A stretch of DNA of 64,000 bases from Adiantum capillus-veneris (Eukaryota > Streptophyta > Polypodiopsida > Polypodiales > Pteridaceae), in assembly GCA_014529385.2 (NCBI GenBank), contig CM043944.1:167655740-167719739 (forward strand), in the 5' to 3' direction. Below the pieces are notes generated by a model, which worked only from the letters and a program-made list of their open reading frames with translations, did not search any database and was not told the origin of the DNA. The position numbers and the translations under genes are program-made. Below, in pieces: positions 56,090 through 64,000 of this stretch (position 1 is its first letter; each line of letters starts with the position of its first letter).

Positions 56090-57030
56090 TCTCGGAGTAC
56101 GCCGTTTAGGAGGGGTGCAAGAGCACTAAGTAATGAAGGGCAATGTTTGAAGAGGGAGGAAAAAGTTCGATGTTTACATTTGATTTTTTGCAAAATCACC
56201 TAATAATGCCCTTATAATTCATCATCAAGGGAAAATTCACTGATAATATCTTCCCGATGAGTGTAAATATTGTATATACTATCAGAAAATCATCAAAAAA
56301 TTGTCCTTTTTGATTATTTTTCATCATTTTTCTTGATAATGAGACTTAAAAATAGAGAAATCCAACAAAAAACAATAAAGCTGTGTTTTTCAATGCTTTT
56401 TTAGCGCATTTTGTTATTTTCTTTGATTTTTTTAATAAACAAGTCAAAAACTAATAATAAATAGCAAAGGAGCTCATATGGAAAAACGGAAGACACGGTG
56501 GGGATCAGAAAGACAAGGTAGACAAGCACAAAAATTTTCAATGAAATCGGAAGATGGAAGCGGGAAGCCTAAATTAGACGACCATACCTACTTTTGCAAA
56601 ATTCTTGTAGAATGAGCTACAAGAATCCAATCGGGGAAATTTTTGAGTCTAACATAGATTTCACGGCCTAGTAAGACTTACGGGGAAGTCCGGGTATAGA
56701 TATCCAAGGTAGGCTAAAACAACCTCATTTCCACTTGTCACCCTTGCAGAGAGAGCTTTTCGACCTCTTTCGCACATACTTTACGGAGTCTACAGTTGTC
56801 CGTTTTTAGCGCCGTCTCACACGAGACATGAGGGGTAAGTTCTTTACTCATCAATGATGCATTTTGTACGACTGGTAGCTAGTCTAATCCCCTAGAAAAA
56901 ACCCTAGAATCCGAGCAGTGCAAGAAGACCAACGACCAAAAACTGACCATAGCGGCCTGCTAGCTCGACCAAATCAAATGGGATTTGAACTGTAGCATGC
57001 CCTAACATAATAGAACCTTTCTATATTATC
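56090..57030. other. noncoding, AT-rich
   Basis: No gene. 56200-56460 is AT-rich (aaaatcatc, tttttcat). 56690-57000 has unique-looking, less AT-rich DNA that could be an untranslated leader of the next element. No LTR partner for the LTR start at 61919 was found here. Confidence 0.4.
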
Positions 57031-57032
57031 AG

Positions 57033-57362
57033 TTGACCATTCGACAGAGGTCGAGGGGGTCCCTAGTAGAAAAGCTAGGTTTTTTGCAGATGCCAGAATT
57101 TGGTTCTGACTCCATAGACAGCTTGCCTACGAGGTTTATATACAATGTATATGATTGGTTTCGTGAAATCAATCAAGCAAAGCCCTCGGAAAATGGAAAA
57201 CGGTTTGAAGGCTACAAAGTGTCAAATTCGACATACGAGGTCAAACTGACTCCAAATGAGCCAGAATTGGATGAGTTGCTTCATGACTATGTTGCGGACA
57301 AGTCCAAAGCCTCACAAGTGACAAATCAACTCAACCGGCAGTGTAGTCATAGAAATCGGTAA
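57033..57362 (+). CDS. unrecognised 109-codon open frame in front of the FLEG polyprotein
   Basis: Begins MTIRQRSRGSLVEKLGFLQ, contains FIYNVYDWFREINQAKPSEN and ELDELLHDYVADKSKAS, and stops at 57360. The composition is protein-like. It lies upstream of a tandem-repeat leader and the FLEG polyprotein and may be an exon or small leader protein of that element. Nothing in it is recognised. Confidence 0.3.
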   Translation: MTIRQRSRGSLVEKLGFLQMPEFGSDSIDSLPTRFIYNVYDWFREINQAKPSENGKRFEGYKVSNSTYEVKLTPNEPELDELLHDYVADKSKASQVTNQLNRQCSHRNR

Positions 57363-57494
57363 TTTCAGAGTCGACAAAGCACAAAGTGATGCCAAGAAGA
57401 CCAAATTTGACCAAATTCAATTTAGGACTTGTTTTAGGTGTATAGAATGTGTTTAAGTCAAAATTTTTAAGTTTTGCAAGAAAATTGTGACTTC

Positions 57495-58260
57495 TGTACA
57501 TAATCGCGATTATTTACTTTTGCACTATTTTTGCTTGGAAATTGTATCATCGCCTCATCTATCATGTGTACACACCTATTACATGCCAAAAATCAAGTAT
57601 GAGCCAAAATAAGCACCTATAACTTGGAAAATTGACAAAAAACGCAAAGAAGTCTTTGTAAGTCAATTTTTGAGTTATGGACCACAATTCTTGATTTAAA
57701 TCATCTCATATCACATACACAAGGCCTATACAATGCCTTGAACCAATTTGTACCAAAAACTATTGATTTTCTTAGAAAAGTTAATAATCACGATTATTTA
57801 CTTTCTAGCCAAAATGGGGGAATTTTAATATTTTGCTATCATGTATCCAAAGTACATGATGTGTTAAGCCCACTAGCCAAGTTTGAACCAATTTGGAACT
57901 CAAAATCTCAAATTTCCTTTATATCTACTATTTCAAAGAGCTAAAGCCAAAATTTGGTACCATTTTCACCCTATGCATCCAAATGAACCCATCTTTCACT
58001 CAGAGCATGTATTTGGTATATACTTCAAGCCTGTGATGCCAAGTTTGCAAAAAGTTGGAGAAATTACTCAGTTGTAAATAATCACGATTATTTACTTTGG
58101 TTGCAAATTTTTGTTTGAACTTTATAATTTTGTTCCTTGCATGTTTTTATGCATCTATGCTTGTTCAAAAATTGATTTGAAGCAAATTGGACCAAAATTG
58201 TCAGCATTTCAGACTAAAGGACACTTCGGAAAAAAATCCGTTAAATCTGCTAACTTTGAC
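57495..58260 (+). repeat. palindrome-headed tandem repeat, about 290-bp period
   Basis: Three heads at 57501, 57785 and 58077: aataatcrcgattatt plus tacttt. In the first, ataatcgcgattat is a perfect palindrome; the others have cacg for cgcg. Bodies are diverged but share words near the end (ccaatttg.accaaaa, ttgcaaaaagttggagaaat). The third body is shorter. Confidence 0.65.
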
Positions 58261-58283
58261 ACTCTATTCACTGAACAGGATCC

Positions 58284-59513
58284 ATGCAAGCAACAGAGAG
58301 GGCCAAGAAGAAGCTCAACCAGAAAGAAAAGTTGCAAGAACTACCAACATACCAACTGGACCCAAATTCAGTCAAAATCACCAAGGCAACCTATCTTTCA
58401 AAAGAACAACTTGAAGAGCATCACACCACAGTGTTCACTGGTAGATTCAAGAGCGAGGAGGGACATCAAGTAGAGTTGCAACTCCTACCAAAAGAAGTAT
58501 ATGATATCGCCGCAAAGCCCGAAACCAAAGATGCCAACTGACGGCTAGGACTTAGAGATTTTTATGAACAAGAGCCATGCGGAGTGGACCTCCAAAAATC
58601 TTACGAGCTTTTGTCTATGATCAAGGAAGATGGAACTACGTAGATTTTTGACCCACAAGGGAATAAAGTTGAAGTGGTGATCACCAAGGAAATAGTGGCA
58701 GAAGCACTCAAACTGCCCACAGAAGGAATGACAATGAGGACAAGGGATAGGAAGACGGCCGGAACTTTCACAAAAGAAACCACTGCGGCCACCTTTGCAG
58801 ACCTTATTCACAAACAAGTTGAAGAGCCAGCCAGGTTATACCACCAACACTTCCATTTCCTTGCTAAGAGGCCGCCAAGGTATACAATGCCAAACCATGC
58901 GGTTGCCACCACCTTCATGCAAGTCCTCAAGTCAACAACCAGGCAATCAGTTGACCATGCTCAATATGTTTTTACCACTTTGAAAGGAATAAAGAAAGAA
59001 GAAAAGATAACATACCTGGGTGCACCAGAGGTGTTGACAAGGATTGCATACCATGCCATCGGCATGGCCGACAACCTACGACATGCCCCAAATCAAAACA
59101 CTTGGATAGTGTCAGCTCAACCATCTCTTCAAGCTACAAGATCAGCCAATAGATCCTACAAATCTGATGAAGAATCGGCTGAGAGCTCGTCAGAATGGCA
59201 CAGCAGTGATAGCTCGGATAATGAAGAAAAAAGAGCACGACGGGAGGAAATGAAGAGAAAAGCTGTGGCAGCACACCAAGAAGAACCTGTTCAAAAGCAA
59301 GCCCGGTTTGAAAGAGAGAAACATTCATACCAACAGAGCCGCCAAACACAAGGAAAGGACCCAAGAAAGTGGGTGCCTAGTGGACTTAAGGGATCAAGAA
59401 CCAAGCATCACACCAGGAAGCAGGCTGAAGAACCCACTGAAGTACTGGAACAGATGTACCATGAGGCAGAAGCTTTAAAGCTGAAAGAAGCCAAAGAAGA
59501 GACGAGAAAATAG
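58284..59513 (+). pseudogene. FLEG-type retroelement polyprotein, copy 3, N-terminal part
   Basis: One frame with stops at 58539, 58640 and 59511. It reads LPTYQLDPNSVKITKATYLS, VELQLLPKEVYDIAAKPETK, RLGLRDFYEQEPCGVDLQKS, KVEVVITKEIVAEALKLPTE, YHQHFHFLAKRPPRYTMPNH and YHAIGMADNLRHAPNQNTWI. It then turns Ser/Glu-rich and basic (SDEESAESSSEWHSSDSSDN, DPRKWVPSGLKGSRTK). The globular first part (about 250 residues) followed by a charged region is Gag-like in general plan, but I recognise no Gag, protease or RT motif. The 280-codon open piece 58674-59513 is the longest. Confidence 0.5.
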
Positions 59514-60742
59514 AAAGAGGTGGCAGAACATCAAGAGCATGCAGAGAAAGACACTGCACAAGGAGAAGCACAACATGCCTAAGGTGATGTGTCTCCCCGC
59601 ATCTCTTCTCCTGTCTCTGAACACCAAGATCAACCAATGCTGAGCCCACCACAATCACCGGTAGTTAGAACCACAACAACTGAGCCAATAAAAGAAGCAA
59701 ATCCTGAACACGAAAAAACAGCTAAATCTACACAAGAATCTGAGCAGCAAGAAGCAGTGGGAATAGCACAACAAGCAGCTGTCTCTACACAAGAGCAGCA
59801 AAGAGAGAGAGAGCTAGAGACAGAAAAGGCAGCCAGTCCTTCATCAGAAGAGGACTCCAAAAATTTGAGCACAGAAGAGAACAAGAGGCCGAGGAAACAC
59901 CCTCTACCTCAACATAGCAAGATAAGGCCAAAGTACAACCCTCTACCTCAATAGAAAAAGATCAGTCGATATAAGGGCAACAACAACAACCAGCAGCCAT
60001 GACATAGCCAGGGGTAAAAGAATCTGCATAAACATCAAGACAACTAACACAAAGCGAAGATTGGCAATCGAATGATGAGGTCATCCTGCAAGTGAACAAA
60101 TATGCTAAGCAAATGCAGGAGATGACAGAAAGACTTCGCTCATCATCACTTGGCCGTAGCACATGGGCCAAAGAGTTAGAGATGGTGATTGATGCACTCC
60201 CAAGAGAGCTGGACGACAGACTCAATGTCATCACTGATCTATAGAGGCAAGTGCAGGAGTTAAGAGCAGAAGCGGAACAACATTAACTCGCAAGAGATAA
60301 GCAACAGAAAGACATGGAGGAACTGGGTGAGTTGTTGTCAAAACTGTCAAATGCATGCAAAGCGAAGGATGATCAGCTGACAGAAGTTACAAATGAACTC
60401 CTATCTACAACCCTCTCAGCTCAAAAGATCCAAGTACAGTTAGATGTGGCCAATGCTTCCCTACAATACTTAGAACAAAGAATCAATGATTAGGCAATAT
60501 TCTTGCAGCAAATACGAGAAAATCCAGCCGTCACCTTGATCAAGGGAACAGACAAGGTCTACAAGGCGTTAGAAAAGAAAAATAACGACCTCGAGCTAGA
60601 GCTGAAATTAGAAAAGAAAAATAACGACCTCGAGCTGGAGCTGAAATTAGAGCAGTCTCAGCGTAGAGACCTGGCCTTGATGCGGGTCCAAAGAGAAGAG
60701 GAGCTGCTAAAGGAGATAGCTGAACTCAAACGAGTCAACTAG
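59514..60742 (+). pseudogene. FLEG polyprotein copy 3, low-complexity and coiled-coil part
   Basis: 59589-59954 is Ser/Pro/Gln/Glu-rich. A one-step frame change lies between 59955 and 60050. Then follow EDWQSNDEVILQVNKYAKQM and a long predicted coiled coil: MTERLRSSSLGRSTWAKELE, LDDRLNVITDL, LGELLSKLSNACKAKDDQLT. A 13-residue unit LEKKNNDLELELK is duplicated in tandem (60570-60647). In-frame stops at about 60241, 60284, 60491 and 60740 are TAG or TAA. It is the counterpart of the coiled coil at 705-956. Confidence 0.5.
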
Positions 60743-60832
60743 CTACTAAGAGAGGGAAGGATAGAAACGGAAGAAGAGGGAGGCACTTCGGAGCAACCTC
60801 AAATAGAAATCCCCTCAGTATCATTTGCTGAC

Positions 60833-61288
60833 ATGGAGACACAGTCCGCAGAAGAGCTGAGCGGCGAGGAAGAATTTCAAGTACCAATTATTGAAGCAGA
60901 CACAATGTCCATGGTCCAACTCTCAAAGGCTGAAGAAGATGCACTGAAAGAAAAGATTATACAAGAGGTAGATGAGTTGTGGAAGGTAGCAATGGATTGG
61001 GAGCTGAGAGTACTTCATTTCGTCAATGTCACACAACTCACTCCCAATCAAATAAATGTGCAATGGCATCAACAATCCCTGCCCTACCCTCTAATTAAAG
61101 TTGAGTTGCTGCAAGTAAAAGAAAGGCTTTACACCGACATGCAAATCGAGGGCGCAGATAAAGACCACCCAAAGTGGAGGTTGAGCTGGTTGAACAAGAA
61201 TCTGAGGTACTTGATTCTGTTCACAAGAGCACCTGTGGCCCTGCAAAAGGATCCTACCTTCTGTCTTGTACCAAGAGTAAGGACCTAG
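60833..61288 (+). pseudogene. FLEG polyprotein copy 3, Trp/Lys block
   Basis: Open 151 codons, acidic at first (METQSAEELSGEEEF). It continues LKEKIIQEVDELWKVAMDWE, LRVLHFVNVTQLTPNQINVQ, LLQVKERLYTDMQ, KDHPKWRLSWLNKNLRYLIL and DPTFCLVPRVRT, then TAG. The DHPKWR..WL.K and DPT.C.VPR.RT blocks recur in copy 2 on minus (about 48000-47850). It corresponds to 979-1350 in copy 1. Confidence 0.55.
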
Positions 61289-61879
61289 ATAACACATGAG
61301 GCACTACTAAAGAAGCTGCCAACTTGGCTGAATTACCCAAAATTGCTTGCTCCAAAAAAAGGACAGCCGACTGAAGAATACATGGTGAAAACCCTAAAGG
61401 GCGCCATGTCATTCTTTAAAAGTCTACCAGATTTGTCATGTGCTATGTTATACAAAATCTGCCGAATGCTGCTCACCTGCATCGAAGTGTTCAATGCGCC
61501 AAAGCAAGCAGGCGCCCCTTGGATGTCATTCCTCGAGGGTAACAAAGGGTTGTGCTATGATCTCAGTGGCCAACCTTCCGAAGAAGTCCTCTATGGCTTC
61601 TATGCTAGGTGCATGTTTCTACCTTCTCACAATATGCTAGCGTTCGAGGAAGCGTTCTACATGGGATTCTTCACTTGGAAAATGAAGATATTTACGCCAG
61701 TGATCAGCAACCTAACCTCAAGGTTTGTAGGCTACTCAGCAGTGGAGCTGAAAAACAGAGTAACTATGCAGTTCTTGCAAGTGCCAGATAAGGAACGGAA
61801 AATCAGATATCAAAAGGCTCTAACAACGCTTAAAGACTGCCTCGCCAGCCGCCAGCCCGAAGACTACTTCAGCCCATAA
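61289..61879 (+). pseudogene. FLEG domain, copy 3 (best preserved)
   Basis: Open from after the TAG at 61286 to 61879; 178 codons from the first Met. Landmarks: LLKKLPTWLNYPKLLAPKKG, EEYMVKTLKGAMSFF, LPDLSCAMLYKICRMLLTCI then EVF, APWMSFLEGNKGLCYDLSG, EEVLYGFYARCMFLPSHNML then AFEEAFYMGFF, and RFVGYSAVELKNRV. It is mostly alpha-helical with no transmembrane or signal segment. It ends 26 bases before a purine tract and an LTR-like TG. Three copies in 64 kb and conserved Cys, Trp, FLEG and FEEAF positions suggest selection for protein function while the element was active. Possible roles (extra 3' ORF, Gag-like part of a non-autonomous element) are inference. Confidence 0.6.
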
Positions 61880-61904
61880 AGTTGTGTCAAGGGATGACAC
61901 ATGC

Positions 61905-62150
61905 AAGGAGGGGGGGAATGTTAGCAGCAAGCTAACACAAATACCACGGATACCATTTTTCGGAGTTCTCATTGTAAAAACACTTATTATTTTGATAAAT
62001 TGGGAATATTTTAATTCCTAAGTTTTGGATAAACCTTGTAATTGATGAGCCGGGGCTACAAGCTTCCAGATTGTATCAACCTGTCATTACCCATCTTTGG
62101 TACTGCAGGTCGGCAACGTATGTGGCAAGCCTAGAAATTGCACATGGCAA
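61905..62150 (+). repeat. polypurine tract and LTR-like start after FLEG copy 3
   Basis: aaggagggggggaa (61905-61918) then TGTTAGCAGCAAGCTAAC. It is a different sequence from the LTRs at 2024 and 47234, so a second LTR family. The 3' boundary and 5' partner were not found. Confidence 0.45.
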
Positions 62151-63784
62151 AGGGTGGTAAAGATGAAGGGCCTAGAAACTACAGGTTTAAGTGTTGTGAG
62201 AGGCAAGTGTAGCAAAGAAAGGAGAGGTAGATGAAGCAAGTAATCCTAGGCAAGTGATGCAGATAGGGTGAGCCAATGCAAAGCATGCATGTGTTAAATT
62301 GCTAGCTCTAAGTAGGTAGGTGCAATGTCGGTCACAAGGTTGGTCATGGAGATTATGTGTATATGTACATTAAGAGCATGCGGAAGGGCATAAGTAGTAT
62401 GTTGCTTGGGTTTTCCAAAGCATAGGACTAAACATTGGAAAAATAGGGTAGAAGTGTTAAAGAAGTTCAGTACTCTAAGGTTCTGAACTAGGCATTGGAT
62501 TGACCAAAATGGAGTAAGGGGGGTAAAGAAAATGGCGGTGCCTTTAATATTAATGCAAAAAATGAGATCGTTAACCAAACTCGGATAAGGAAGAGAGCAA
62601 GTTCACAATGGTAAAAATGGGAGAGGGAGAGTTCGGATGTGGGAGACAACAAATTTACGGTGTACAAAAGTGGGAGAGGATGAGTTTGTAGCTTCATATG
62701 GTTAACATTGGGTATGAGTTTGCGAGTGTGCAATCTTCACAATCATCATAATAATCAAACTTTAGTAAAATAACATTAAATGTAGACGACCACTACCCTA
62801 GAGATATTAGGAGGGGGGAAGAAAGAGGGGGGGGGGGGGGGGGGGGGATAGTTTTAAGTGGAAGTGAGGAGTATGGAAGGAAAAGTGTGATTATGTCAGG
62901 AGGTTTATATAAAGTATGTTGTTAGGTGGAGGGAGATACCAAAGGAGGGAAAGTTTTAAATTACAAGTTGTACAAAGTGTGGGAGGTTCCAACGTTTACA
63001 AGGGGGCGGTTTCAAGTTGAAGGGGTATAGGTAGAGGGAAATACGGTTAGGTTAAGATGAAAAGTAAACATGCATCACAAGAATAAAATGCATCCTATGG
63101 AGTATGGGAGAGAGAGGGATAGAAAAGGATGTAATTTTTGTGTCATTTGAAATTGTTGAGCAAAACTAGATGCAGAATTTGTAGATGCATACATTTTAAA
63201 GGGTTTGTTAATCATTAGTTTACATGTGAGGGTGGGGGGGAACAACATGGTCTAGGCACTTAAGACGTTCAATCTAGCCGATATACCGTGGAGTAAGTTT
63301 TTATGATAATCCCTCTCTCTCTTGACCTCCACACATGCCCATATTAAATAATGTGTCACTACAATGGTCCTAGTAGTCACTTTTCATTCAAGAGGAATAT
63401 TTCATGACACCAGGTATCTAGAGCAATTTAAGTGGCAAAAATTGTTTTTTTTTTTCATGAAACTTAGTTTTCAAGCGCATGACAACCTCATGGATGGTTG
63501 GGTTAGAAGTATCTTAGGTCGTAGAGACATATATACCTATTTATGATTCTATCTAGCATATAAAGCAAGGGCCATATTTTAATGTGAATGACAATGTTTT
63601 ATTTGTGTTGAATTTAAGGATGATGTATGTTCATATCTAGTTATGGCTCAATTTTCATAACAAGAATATTTTTTCTAGTGATTGTTAAGTTGCCATCATA
63701 TCGGTACTTGTGATGAAATGCTACGTCTTTATATTTGTTGGTTGTGTAGTTTCATGGTGATCTTGTATGCAAGTTTGTATGTCT
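62150..63784. other. no recognisable gene; poly-G
   Basis: Purine-rich DNA with G-runs (62815-62847, including about 20 G). Short open frames only. Nothing recognised. Confidence 0.4.
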
Positions 63785-64000
63785 AAGTCTAACACAGAAG
63801 CAGAGTATGTTGCGGCATCAGATGCTAGCAAAGAAGGTATATGGATTATTCCTCTAGTGGGAGATTTGGGAATCAGTGCAATGGTTTCAGTTTTACATTG
63901 TGATAGTTAAAGTGCTATCCAACTAGCACTAAATCTAGTGAAATTCATGCGAAGACAAAGCACATTTATGTGAGGTATCACTTCATTTGTGAGGTGCTTG
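63785..64000 (+). pseudogene. Ty1/copia RNase H fragment, cut by window edge
   Basis: Reads SKSNTEAEYVAASDASKEGI, WIIPLVGDLGISAMVSVLHC then DS, a stop in place of the usual Gln or Asn, SAIQLALN, a frame change, and EIHAKTKHIYVRYHFICEVL. SKS.TEAEY.A......E..W and C.D..SAI.L..N...H..TKHI.V.YHFI.E are signatures of copia RNase H. One stop and one frameshift. It has no copia sequence upstream, so it starts abruptly near 63785. Confidence 0.85.

Larger units (their letters stand above)
48021..56090 (+). mobile_element. Ty3/gypsy element 1 (gag-protease-RT-RNase H-integrase-second protease-like), 5' truncated
   Basis: A single-direction polyprotein of about 2,600 codons is spread over all three frames with many stops. 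The order Gag, protease, RT, RNase H, integrase defines Ty3/gypsy. No 5' LTR is found; gag starts abruptly at about 48020 against an inverted FLEG copy. After the integrase come a second protease-like domain and a basic tail to 55852, then a short frame to 56086. A purine-rich ggaggggtgcaagagc near 56110 may be the 3' tract, but no LTR pair can be shown. Confidence 0.8.

Noticed and set aside
56090-57030. 5' LTR of the FLEG copy 3 element
   Set aside because: No match to the LTR start at 61919 and no primer site found in this stretch.

Overview
This is nuclear DNA from a land plant. Evidence: a three-exon CC-NB-ARC-LRR resistance-type gene with GT-AG introns, a fragment of a light-harvesting chlorophyll a/b protein (Lhcb) gene with a 75-bp intron, thousands of bases of decayed PLS-type pentatricopeptide (PPR) sequence, plant-type Ty3/gypsy, Ty1/copia and L1-type elements, and more than twenty (CT)n/(GA)n arrays. 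The wording of the PPR and NLR genes reminds me of ferns or other seedless plants; that is inference from memory. Nearly everything except the NLR gene is repetitive or decayed.

Layout. 1-2.5 kb: the end of a retroelement whose last ORF (here called the FLEG domain) runs into a polypurine tract and an LTR. 2.7-9.7 kb: an old DNA-transposon-like unit with two convergent broken genes, a transposase-like one on + (2.76-5.98) and a partner on - (9.7-6.14). Each is split by an AT-rich tandem array built on the same tgtgctat / ctatatag words. 11.5-15.75 kb: a minus-strand LTR element (Gag zinc knuckle, tRNA-Met-type primer site, LTR) whose LTR is interrupted by a second, gag-only LTR element. 15.9-16.6 kb: an L1 remnant. 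16.84-20.07 kb (-): the NLR gene, the only gene that looks intact. 20.5-21.0 kb: a tandem duplication with four CACGTG boxes. 21.4-26.4 kb: repeat-rich DNA with a 5'-truncated L1 copy (22.36-24.12) in exact target duplications. 30.1-36.6 kb: a tandemly duplicated graveyard of PPR motifs carrying two DNA-element insertions with clean target duplications. 38.2-38.7 kb: the Lhcb fragment. 40-45.3 kb: microsatellites, a 162-bp L1 tail and a MULE-like MITE. 45.4-48.0 kb (-): a gypsy RNase H/integrase remnant, an LTR and a second FLEG ORF. 48.0-56.1 kb (+): a long, frameshifted Ty3/gypsy polyprotein with two integrase zinc modules and a second protease-like domain after the integrase. 57.5-61.9 kb (+): a coiled-coil/FLEG polyprotein ending at a polypurine tract and LTR start. 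63.8-64.0 kb: a copia RNase H fragment cut by the window edge.

Most novel points. (1) The FLEG-domain ORF occurs three times. It always sits just upstream of a purine tract and an LTR-like TG, the place where some LTR retroelements keep an extra 3' ORF. (2) The gypsy element has a second retropepsin-like domain behind the integrase. (3) The convergent transposon genes have matching intronic minisatellites. (4) Nested insertions can be dated relative to each other from their target duplications.
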